Assembly (NCBI GenBank): GCA_023387085.1
Contig: JAEWIL010000222.1
Location: forward strand, 1-5,387
DNA: 5,387 nucleotides
From: Pseudomonadota bacterium
GTDB lineage: Bacteria > Pseudomonadota > Alphaproteobacteria > Sphingomonadales > Sphingomonadaceae
Reading direction: 5' to 3'
This document shows, one piece after another, positions 1 to 5,387 of the stretch. The position numbers were made by a program, and so were the translations under genes. Each line of letters starts with the position of its first letter. The first letter of the stretch is position 1. The notes beneath the pieces were generated by a model. The model ran no database searches and had not been told where the DNA came from. It saw only the letters and a program-made list of their open reading frames with translations.

Positions 1-20
1 CGCGGGTGTTCCCCCCCGCG
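1..20 (-). other. Hairpin after the receptor gene, possible truncated terminator
   Basis: CGCGGG (1-6) and CCCGCG (15-20) form a six-pair GC stem around an eight-base loop, starting 25 bases beyond the receptor stop codon. This is the usual place for a terminator, but the T-run that would prove it would lie outside the window, so the call is tentative. Confidence 0.3.
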
Positions 21-45
21 CCCCGTTTCTGTTTGTCCGTGAAAC

Positions 46-2661
46 TTAGAAGCCCATCACGAACGAGACGCTGATCGCGCGCGGCGAACCGAAGTTCACG
101 AACGCGTTGGACGAGCTCGCGAGATTGTCGAGGCTGCCGCTGAACGAGCCGACATAGAATTTGTCGAACAGGTTGCTGATGTTCAGCTGGATACGCGAAT
201 GTTCGAGGCCGGCGCTCGCGAGCGAGTAACGCAGGTCGAGATCGACGACTGTGTAGCCCTTGAACTTGGCACCCGGGGCAATGATGTCGGTTCCCGCTGC
301 GCCGTTCAGCTTCGGCACCGCCTGAACAACGCCATTGATGTCGTTCATGAAGCGCGAGCCGGTATACTTGGCCTGCGCGCCGATGCTGAAGTCGCCGACA
401 TTGGCTTCCGCGCGGCCACCGAACAGGAACTCGGGCGCGTTACGCTCGCGCTTGCCGGCCGTCCGCAGATAGGCGACGCCGCCGTCGATATAGCACAGAC
501 CCGCGCGGGCGATATCGCTCGTTGGGTTGCAGCCCGAGGTAATCGCATCGCGCTCGATCTTCGACTTCAGGTACGAACCGAAGACATAGAGCGAGATTTC
601 CTTGATCGGCTGATAGGCGACGCTTGCGTCGACGCCGTACTTCTTGACCGGACCGAGGTTGGTGTCGGTGCCGTTGCCGTCGATGTCATAGGAAGTGACG
701 AGACGGTTGCTGTACTTCGAATACCAGCCGGTCAGTGCCGCCTGGACCTTCGAGGTCTGGTAGCGGAAGCCGACGTCGAAGCTGTCCGAGGTTTCCGCCG
801 AGCGGAACGACGAAGCGTCGTCGGCGGGGAAGAAGAAGGCGCTGTAGAGAGCGTCGGTGCTGGGAACCGAGAGATTCTTCGTATAGCTTGCGGCGAAGCT
901 GAGGTCGGGGGTGATCTTGTAGACCATACCGACGTTCGGCAGCACCTTGTCATACTTCAGCGTCCGCTTCTGCGGCAGCGCGGCGCCGGCGGGCTTGCCG
1001 GTGGTCGCATTGTACGAATAGGGGAAAACCGTCTGATAGGCGGCAATCTGGTCCGCCGGCGCGCACTCGACGAACGCACCCGAGCTGCCGCCCGTGCTCG
1101 ACGTGAAGCAATAGTTGTTGAGCTCGCGCTTGAAGAAGGGCGCACGCAGGCCGAGCTGGACGATCAGCTTTTCCTCGAAGAACTCGCCGCGATATTCGCC
1201 CGCGACCTGGTTCAGCGTTGCGAACGACAGGCGGTCGCGCTTCTGAAGGACGTTACCATAGACGTCGGTGACCGGATCGTTGATCGGGAAGACATCGAGC
1301 GGCTCACCGTTCACGGCCAGGAAGCCGGCGGGGCCGGTCTGGCGGTGACGCGCGCGGTCGTAGCTGTACGACAGGCGGACGCGGTTCGTGTCGTTGATGT
1401 CATACACGAGGTTCGCGATCGCGACCCAGCGGTTGGTGTTCGTCTGGCTGGGCGACAGCAAGGTTACCTTGCCGAGGACGCCGTCACCGTTGAGGTCGCG
1501 GCCGAAGTAGAATTTGCCACCATAGTTGCCGGTGCCGGTGAAGGTCAGGCCGTTCGCGGTGTTCGTCTTGGTGAAGAAGGTCTCGTTGGCGTCGGTCGTA
1601 CCGCCGCCGTTCGCCTTCACCGTCTGCCACGCGCCGTCGAACGACAGCGTCAAACGATCGGTGAGCGTGAAGCGCGACTGCCAGCGCACGTTGCCGGTGT
1701 TCGACGGATTATAACGACGCTCGAACTCGGTGCCGCAAGTGTTCACGACGCTGGTCTCGCTGACCTCACAGGGGAAGCCACCGCCGGTTGCCGGGTTGCC
1801 GATGTCGTAGAAGCGGCCGTCCTTGTCGCCGGTGATGGCGTTGGCGCGGAGCGGCGAGCCGCCGAAGTTGTTCCGGTTTTCGTTGTAATGGCCGGCGATC
1901 GAGATGAAGTCGCCATTGTCGCCGATCGGCTGATAGATCTTGCCGTTATACTGCTGCTTGCGGATCTTGCCGTAGTTGGCGAAGGCTGCGACGTTGTTGG
2001 TCGTCGAGGCCGAGAACCAGGCCTTGGTGCCCCACGGCGTGAATTCGCCAGTCTGGATCAGGCCGAAAACGCGGTAGTACGGACGGTCGCCCGCCCCCTT
2101 GGCAATGATATTGCCGTAGGAGGCGCTGACCATCGCGCTCAGCTCGTCGCTCGGCGTCAGCGTGTTGATGTTGACGGTGCCGCCGACGGCCGCGGCGGTC
2201 GGGCTGTCGACGTCGGTCGAACCGAGGTTGACGTTGATGCGCTCGACCAGCTCGGGATCGACCTGCTGGTTCGTGTAGATGGCATAGTTGCCCGAATCGT
2301 TCAGCGGAATACCGTCGAACGTCTGCGAGATGCGCGACGAGTCGAAGCCGCGGATCGTAAAGTTACCGCCGCTCGAACCCCAGGGATCGTTGTTCGTGAA
2401 GCTTACGCCGGGGACGAGATTGATGATCTCGTTGACCGACTGGCCGGGACGCTGCCGCTGGATCAGCTCCGAATCGACGACGACCTTGGCCTTCGGCGAG
2501 TCGGGAATGATGATGCCCGCGACGTCGCGCGATGCCGAGCCGGTGACGACGATTTCATTGTCGAAATCGGCCGAACCCGTCGACTGGGCGAAGGCAGGCG
2601 AGGAAAGAAGCGCGACCGGAATCAGCGCAGCGCTGGCGGCAAGCGTATGACGGAATTTCAT
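46..2661 (-). CDS. TonB-dependent outer-membrane receptor, substrate unknown
   Basis: This 871-residue protein is an outer-membrane active transporter powered by the TonB-ExbB-ExbD complex. Residues 1-25 are a signal peptide (basic start MKFRH, hydrophobic core, AFA cleavage site before Q26). A TonB box EIVVTG lies at 36-41. The plug domain spans about 55-170 and includes IRGFDSSRISQTFDG (103-117) and AVGGTVNINT (158-167). The rest reads as a 22-strand beta-barrel, with NLFD at 830-833 and a terminal phenylalanine, as expected for BAM-dependent insertion. The length is normal for the family. The start at 2661 is chosen because the signal peptide begins there and AAGGGGA lies 9 bases upstream; the frame stays open for 41 more codons, but that stretch is not leader-like. 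The only six cysteines form three close pairs (298/309, 518/533, 711/723). Two calcium-loop-like motifs occur at 389-394 and 659-666. No transport partner genes are in the window, so the substrate (siderophore, sugar, peptide or other) is unknown. The family call is secure. Confidence 0.95.
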   Translation of the reverse strand: MKFRHTLAASAALIPVALLSSPAFAQSTGSADFDNEIVVTGSASRDVAGIIIPDSPKAKVVVDSELIQRQRPGQSVNEIINLVPGVSFTNNDPWGSSGGNFTIRGFDSSRISQTFDGIPLNDSGNYAIYTNQQVDPELVERINVNLGSTDVDSPTAAAVGGTVNINTLTPSDELSAMVSASYGNIIAKGAGDRPYYRVFGLIQTGEFTPWGTKAWFSASTTNNVAAFANYGKIRKQQYNGKIYQPIGDNGDFISIAGHYNENRNNFGGSPLRANAITGDKDGRFYDIGNPATGGGFPCEVSETSVVNTCGTEFERRYNPSNTGNVRWQSRFTLTDRLTLSFDGAWQTVKANGGGTTDANETFFTKTNTANGLTFTGTGNYGGKFYFGRDLNGDGVLGKVTLLSPSQTNTNRWVAIANLVYDINDTNRVRLSYSYDRARHRQTGPAGFLAVNGEPLDVFPINDPVTDVYGNVLQKRDRLSFATLNQVAGEYRGEFFEEKLIVQLGLRAPFFKRELNNYCFTSSTGGSSGAFVECAPADQIAAYQTVFPYSYNATTGKPAGAALPQKRTLKYDKVLPNVGMVYKITPDLSFAASYTKNLSVPSTDALYSAFFFPADDASSFRSAETSDSFDVGFRYQTSKVQAALTGWYSKYSNRLVTSYDIDGNGTDTNLGPVKKYGVDASVAYQPIKEISLYVFGSYLKSKIERDAITSGCNPTSDIARAGLCYIDGGVAYLRTAGKRERNAPEFLFGGRAEANVGDFSIGAQAKYTGSRFMNDINGVVQAVPKLNGAAGTDIIAPGAKFKGYTVVDLDLRYSLASAGLEHSRIQLNISNLFDKFYVGSFSGSLDNLASSSNAFVNFGSPRAISVSFVMGF

Positions 2662-2670
2662 GTCAGGAAG

Positions 2671-2677
2671 TCCCCTT
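2671..2677 (-). promoter_or_regulatory. Ribosome binding site fixing the receptor start
   Basis: The minus strand reads AAGGGGA here, nine bases before the ATG at 2661. It decides the start: the upstream in-frame ATG at 2784 would place a non-leader segment in front of an otherwise typical signal peptide. Confidence 0.75.
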
Positions 2678-2703
2678 GGGTGGTACAATCGGCTGGCGCG
2701 CGG

Positions 2704-2734
2704 CAGGGGCGCGCTTGACCTGCGAGCGCCCCTG
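2704..2734 (-). repeat. GC-rich inverted repeat in the receptor leader
   Basis: CAGGGGCGC (2704-2712) and GCGCCCCTG (2726-2734) are perfect 9-bp inverted arms around a 13-base loop. If transcription starts further upstream, this forms a hairpin in the 5' leader, ending about 27 bases before the ribosome binding site. No run of T follows it on the minus strand, so it is not an intrinsic terminator as it stands. It could stabilise the mRNA, help in attenuation or be a protein-binding site. No function is shown. Confidence 0.5.
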
Positions 2735-2743
2735 AAGCCCGCA

Positions 2744-2774
2744 TGTGGCACGATTGTGACAGCAAATGTGACAG
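2744..2774 (-). repeat. Three phased TGTGRCA direct repeats, candidate operator
   Basis: On the plus strand TGTGGCA begins at 2744, TGTGACAG at 2755 and TGTGACAG at 2767, each preceded by A or T. The spacings of 11 and 12 bases put the copies on nearly the same face of the helix. The array lies 83-115 bases upstream of the receptor start codon, where a promoter or operator would be expected. A TTGCAC at 2774-2779 on the minus strand could be a -35 element, but no good -10 follows, so I do not call a promoter. The repeats are direct rather than the palindromic TGTGA-N6-TCACA of CRP/FNR sites. Confidence 0.45.
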
Positions 2775-2896
2775 TGCAAGCCACGCGTGGGTGCGAGCCG
2801 GAACAGAGGTCAAAAAAGCGCGAATTTGCGTCGATCCGGCAAATCTATCCACAGCGGGAATTGCGTTTTTTCAGGCAACTGTTGCTGCAATGCAAC

Positions 2897-2933
2897 AAAA
2901 AGGGCGCCGCGCTTTTCGCGCGACGCCCTTTTT
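2897..2933 (-). terminator. Intrinsic terminator downstream of clpX
   Basis: Read on the minus strand, a 16-bp stem (AAAAAGGGCG, a U-G wobble pair, then CGCGC) closes a GAAAA loop and ends in TTTTT, starting 37 bases after the clpX stop. The odd pair is a tolerated G-U wobble in minus-strand RNA but an A-C mismatch in plus-strand RNA, which points to minus-strand use. The A/T flanks could still give some bidirectional activity. It separates clpX from the receptor gene. Confidence 0.9.
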
Positions 2934-2970
2934 ATGCGGAATTTCCCAGTTGCGACTCAGTCGTCGGCGC

Positions 2971-4242
2971 TCAGGCCGCGTCGCCGGCGGCTTCCTTCGC
3001 CTTGTCGGCGTAAACGCGTACGGGGTCCTTGCGGCCCTCGACGACATCCTTGTCGACGACGATCTCGACCACGTCGGTGAGGTCGGGCAGGTCGAACATC
3101 GTGTCGAGCAGGATCGCCTCGACGATGGACCGCAGTCCGCGCGCCCCGGTCTTGCGTTCGATCGCCTTCTTAGCGACCGCGACCAGTGCATCGTCGGTGA
3201 AGGTCAGCGCGACCTCCTCCAGGTCGAACAGCTTGCGATATTGTTTGACCAGCGCATTCTTCGGCTCGCCGAGAATCTTGACCAACGCGTCGATATCGAG
3301 ATCCTCGAGCGTCGCGATCACGGGCAAGCGGCCGACGAATTCGGGGATCAGGCCGAATTTCAGCAGATCCTCGGGCTCGATATTCTTCAGCACCTCGCCC
3401 GCGCGGCGTTCGTCGGGCCCGGCGACATGCGCGCCGAAACCGATCGACTTGCCCTGCAGGCGATCGCCGATGATCTTTTCGAGGCCGGCGAAGGCGCCGC
3501 CCGCAATGAACAGGATGTTCGTCGTGTCGACTTGCAGGAATTCCTGCTGCGGATGCTTGCGGCCGCCCTGCGGCGGAACGCTCGCAGTGGTGCCTTCCAT
3601 CAGCTTGAGCAGCGCCTGCTGCACACCTTCGCCCGACACGTCGCGGGTGATCGACGGATTTTCGGCCTTGCGGCTGATCTTGTCGATCTCGTCGATATAG
3701 ACGATGCCGCGCTGCGCCTTTTCGACATTATAGTCGCTAGCCTGCAACAGCTTGAGGATGATGTTCTCGACATCCTCGCCCACATAGCCCGCCTCGGTCA
3801 GCGTCGTCGCGTCGGCCATGGTGAAGGGCACGTCGAGGAAGCGCGCGAGCGTCTGCGCAAGCAGGGTCTTGCCGCTGCCGGTCGGCCCGACAAGGAGAAT
3901 GTTCGATTTTGCCAGTTCGACCTCGTCTCCGCGTCCCGAGTTCGCAAGGCGTTTGTAATGGTTGTGCACCGCGACCGACAAGACGCGCTTCGCCTTGTTC
4001 TGGCCGATCACATAGGCGTCGAGATGCTGGCAGATTTCCAGCGGCGTCGGCACCGCGCCATCCTTGCGCGCGGCAACGCCGCCCTTGATCTCCTCGCGGA
4101 TGATGTCATTGCAAAGCTCGACGCATTCGTCGCAGATGAACACGGTCGGTCCGGCAATCAGCTTGCGGACTTCGTGCTGCGACTTGCCGCAGAAGGAGCA
4201 GTAAAGAGTGCTCTTGCTGTCCGAGCCGCTCAATTTCGTCAT
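2971..4242 (-). CDS. clpX: ATP-dependent Clp protease ATP-binding subunit ClpX
   Basis: This 423-residue protein is the cytoplasmic AAA+ unfoldase that feeds substrates to ClpP. The N-terminal zinc-binding domain has C15, C18, C37 and C40 (CxxC-N18-CxxC) and binds substrates and adaptors. The AAA+ module has Walker A GPTGSGKT (119-126), pore loop 1 GYVG (152-155), Walker B IVYIDEID (180-187), the RKH pore loop at 228-230, the ClpP-docking IGF loop at 267-269, the arginine finger R305 in PEFVGR and sensor II R368 in GARGLRS. Everything expected is present and the length matches E. coli ClpX (424 residues). The start at 4242 gives the canonical N-terminus, with AGAGGA six bases upstream. The gene lies 178 bases downstream of clpP in the same direction and has its own promoter-like sequence in that gap. 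A strong terminator follows it. No lon gene follows clpX, unlike the classic clpP-clpX-lon order. Confidence 0.99.
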   Translation of the reverse strand: MTKLSGSDSKSTLYCSFCGKSQHEVRKLIAGPTVFICDECVELCNDIIREEIKGGVAARKDGAVPTPLEICQHLDAYVIGQNKAKRVLSVAVHNHYKRLANSGRGDEVELAKSNILLVGPTGSGKTLLAQTLARFLDVPFTMADATTLTEAGYVGEDVENIILKLLQASDYNVEKAQRGIVYIDEIDKISRKAENPSITRDVSGEGVQQALLKLMEGTTASVPPQGGRKHPQQEFLQVDTTNILFIAGGAFAGLEKIIGDRLQGKSIGFGAHVAGPDERRAGEVLKNIEPEDLLKFGLIPEFVGRLPVIATLEDLDIDALVKILGEPKNALVKQYRKLFDLEEVALTFTDDALVAVAKKAIERKTGARGLRSIVEAILLDTMFDLPDLTDVVEIVVDKDVVEGRKDPVRVYADKAKEAAGDAA

Positions 4243-4299
4243 AAATCTTCCTCTGACGGACCCAAAAGGGGCACCGCCGCCTTTATCCTAGTCCCCGGC

Positions 4300-4327
4300 C
4301 ACCCAATTACAATATGGCAATTGGGTG
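4300..4327. repeat. Perfect 9-bp inverted repeat at the clpX promoter
   Basis: CACCCAATT (4300-4308) and AATTGGGTG (4319-4327) flank a 10-base centre. The putative clpX -10 element (4311-4316) lies inside that centre. No T-run follows the repeat on the minus strand, so it is a poor candidate for a clpP terminator. Symmetry of this size centred on a -10 is typical of a repressor operator, but the regulator is unknown. Confidence 0.6.
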
Positions 4328-4339
4328 ACATGGCTTCAA
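4311..4339 (-). promoter_or_regulatory. Putative clpX promoter
   Basis: The minus strand reads TTGAAG (4334-4339), a 17-base spacer, then CATATT (4311-4316). Each hexamer matches the sigma-70 consensus at four of six positions with ideal spacing. Transcription would start near 4304, giving a leader of about 60 bases. The TTGAAG and CCATAT elements could also be read as a degenerate RpoH promoter. A second, weaker candidate is TTGACG (4371-4376), 17 bases, TGCTAG (4348-4353). Read-through from clpP remains possible. Confidence 0.4.
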
Positions 4340-4350
4340 TGTCCCGCCTA

Positions 4351-4366
4351 GCATCAGGGCATCAGG
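4351..4366. repeat. Tandem 8-bp repeat upstream of the clpX promoter
   Basis: GCATCAGG occurs twice with no gap (4351-4358 and 4359-4366), starting 12 bases upstream of the putative clpX -35 element. This is the region where an activator would bind, but two 8-bp copies can also arise by chance or slippage. Confidence 0.4.
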
Positions 4367-4420
4367 CAGACGTCAATGAACGCGGTTACCGGGGTATGTG
4401 CGTTGGCAGGCCGCCCCGAA

Positions 4421-5071
4421 TCAGGGCGTCGGACCCTCGCTGATTTCCTTCGGCGCTTCGTCGCCGGGCAGACCGGGGCGACGGTCGTAAACGTGATCGA
4501 CCAGGCCGAACGCCAGCGCTTCGTCGGCTTCGAGGAAGGTGTCGCGATCCATCGCCTTCTCGATCTCTTTCAGCGACTTGCCGGTATATTTGACATAGAG
4601 ATCGTTCATCCGCTTGCGGATACGCAGGATTTCCTTGGCCTGAATCTCGATATCCGACGCCATGCCGCGCGCGCCGCCCGACGGCTGGTGGACCATGACG
4701 CGCGCGTTGGTCAGCGCGACGCGCATGCCGGGTTCGCCCGCCGCGAGCAGGAAGCTGCCCATCGAGGCAGCCTGACCGATGCACACCGTGCCGACGCGCG
4801 GGCGGATGTACTGCATCGTGTCGTGGATCGCCATGCCCGCTGTGACGACGCCGCCCGGCGAGTTGATATACATATAGATGTCCTTCTTCGGATTTTCCGA
4901 TTCGAGGAACAACAGCTGAGCGGTGATCAGCGAAGCCATATTGTCCTCGACCTCGCCGGTGACGAAGATGATCCGTTCGCGCAGGAGGCGCGAGAAAATG
5001 TCGAAGCTGCGTTCGCCGCGGCTCGTCTGCTCGACGACGACGGGAACAAGGGCGGCGAGCGGGTCGATCAT
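4421..5071 (-). CDS. clpP: ATP-dependent Clp protease proteolytic subunit ClpP
   Basis: This 216-residue protein is the serine peptidase of the cytoplasmic ClpXP and ClpAP proteases. It assembles into a double-heptamer barrel that degrades proteins unfolded by its AAA+ partner. The catalytic triad is S103 (in GQAASMGS), H128 (in VMVHQP) and D177 (in MDRDTF). All three are offset by six from E. coli mature S97, H122 and D171. The oxyanion-loop motif NSPGG is at 70-74. By the same alignment mature ClpP would begin at A7 (ALVPVVVEQTSRGERSFD), leaving a short six-residue propeptide (MIDPLA). The C-terminal tail after 195 is charged and proline-rich and looks family-variable. The start at 5071 is supported by AAGGA ten bases upstream and by this N-terminal alignment. 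clpX follows 178 bases downstream. An RpoH-like promoter lies upstream, consistent with heat-shock control. Confidence 0.99.
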   Translation of the reverse strand: MIDPLAALVPVVVEQTSRGERSFDIFSRLLRERIIFVTGEVEDNMASLITAQLLFLESENPKKDIYMYINSPGGVVTAGMAIHDTMQYIRPRVGTVCIGQAASMGSFLLAAGEPGMRVALTNARVMVHQPSGGARGMASDIEIQAKEILRIRKRMNDLYVKYTGKSLKEIEKAMDRDTFLEADEALAFGLVDHVYDRRPGLPGDEAPKEISEGPTP

Positions 5072-5137
5072 GCGAATTTCGTCCTTATTAATCCGGGTTG
5101 CCGCGCCGAGGACCGGCCGGCTGCCCCACCGCGCCTT

Positions 5138-5166
5138 ACATCGGCGGCAAGACGAAGTGTTTCAAG
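5138..5166 (-). promoter_or_regulatory. Putative heat-shock (RpoH-type) promoter of clpP
   Basis: The minus strand reads CTTGAAA (5160-5166), a 14-base spacer, then GCCGATGT (5138-5145). The first part is a perfect match to the sigma-32 -35 consensus CTTGAAA. The second matches CCCCATNT at five of the seven specified positions, and the spacing is typical. Transcription would start near 5130, leaving a leader of about 60 bases to the clpP start. A sigma-70 reading (TTGAAA, 17 bases, GATGTA) has a weak -10. Heat-shock control of clpP is established in other proteobacteria; here it is inferred. Confidence 0.55.
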
Positions 5167-5285
5167 GGGGCAAATCGGGGACGGCGCTTTGGGAGGCATA
5201 TCCGGCCAGCGGATAAAGGAGGAACCGCCTGTTGAAGGCGATGTCGGTTATGGGGTGGGAAGCGGACGTTGAGCCCCTCACTTCC

Positions 5286-5375
5286 GTCATCCCGGGCTTG
5301 ACCCGGGATCCCGCTTTTTTCGTGAATGTACGGCCCTCGGTCTCAAGCGGGACCCCGGATCAAGTCCGGGGGGAC
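5286..5375. repeat. Inverted pair of palindromic dispersed-repeat units
   Basis: Unit A (5286-5316) and unit B (5345-5375) are inverted copies, agreeing at 26 of 31 positions when aligned by hand, with a 28-base spacer. Each unit is itself a stem-loop: ATCCCGGG/CCCGGGAT around CTTGA (5289-5309), and CCCCGGA/TCCGGGG around TCAAG (5353-5371). Units of this GTCATCCCGGG-CTTGA-CCCGGGAT type are familiar as high-copy intergenic repeats in alphaproteobacteria. The pair lies upstream of the clpP promoter, in a 316-base stretch (5072-5387) with no confirmed gene. It could act as a transcription or mRNA-end boundary for whatever lies to the right. Confidence 0.75.
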
Positions 5376-5387
5376 GATGCAAGATGC

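Noticed and set aside
199..2718. An 839-codon plus-strand open frame antisense to the receptor gene
   Set aside because: It is an artefact of GC-rich codon use opposite a clear receptor gene. Its translation is rich in Arg, Val, Ala and Asp with no recognisable domain or signal.
2662..2784. A 41-residue N-terminal extension of the receptor from an ATG at 2784
   Set aside because: The extension would bury the signal peptide, whereas the ATG at 2661 has its own ribosome binding site. The stretch also contains the phased repeats and hairpin expected of a control region.
2845..2853. CTATCCACA, one mismatch from a DnaA box
   Set aside because: It is a single near-match with no cluster, AT-rich unwinding region or replication gene nearby, so chance is the simplest explanation.
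2812..2871. A6 (2812-2817) and T6 (2866-2871) runs that look like inverted-repeat arms
   Set aside because: The flanking bases do not continue the pairing and the loop would be about 48 bases. It is probably just local AT-richness in a promoter region.
4261..4270. CCC-AAAA-GGG mini-hairpin in the clpX leader
   Set aside because: Three base pairs is too little for a stable structure or a supportable regulatory call.
2743..4443. A 566-codon plus-strand open frame antisense to clpX
   Set aside because: It overlaps all of clpX and the terminator region and has low-complexity charged composition. The minus-strand clpX explains this stretch fully.
4376..5272. A 298-codon plus-strand open frame antisense to clpP
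   Set aside because: It is the mirror of the clpP codon bias, with no motif, no good ribosome binding site and no family resemblance.

Overview
The window is high-GC bacterial DNA with three complete genes, all on the minus strand. In transcription order they are clpP, clpX and a TonB-dependent outer-membrane receptor gene. The ClpP and ClpX sequences, the receptor style (an EIVVTG TonB box, a C-terminal GSPRAISVSFVMGF end, a large receptor beside housekeeping genes) and the GTCATCCCGGG-type palindromic repeats together suggest an alphaproteobacterium. A sphingomonad such as Sphingopyxis, Sphingomonas or Novosphingobium is the best guess. That assignment is recognition by eye, not a database result.

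Layout from right to left, which is the direction of transcription. Positions 5286-5375 hold an inverted pair of palindromic units of the dispersed intergenic-repeat kind. Positions 5072-5285 are the clpP upstream region and contain a heat-shock (RpoH)-like promoter. clpP is at 4421-5071. A 178-base gap (4243-4420) then carries a promoter-like sequence for clpX, a perfect 9-bp inverted repeat around its -10 element and an 8-bp tandem repeat just upstream. clpX is at 2971-4242 and is followed by a strong intrinsic terminator (2897-2933). Positions 2662-2896 are the receptor's upstream region, with three helically phased TGTGRCA repeats and a leader hairpin. The receptor gene occupies 46-2661, and positions 1-45 are the start of its 3' flank.

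ClpX and ClpP form one machine: the AAA+ hexamer recognises, unfolds and threads proteins into the ClpP serine-protease barrel. Both are intact, with every expected catalytic and docking residue present. The receptor is separated from clpX by the terminator and is most likely an independent transcription unit. Its substrate cannot be told from the sequence.

I see no undescribed multi-gene system, mobile element, CRISPR array or RNA gene here. The most noteworthy signals are regulatory (the clpX promoter palindrome, the phased repeats before the receptor gene and the RpoH-like clpP promoter) or structural (three close cysteine pairs and two calcium-loop-like motifs in the receptor).
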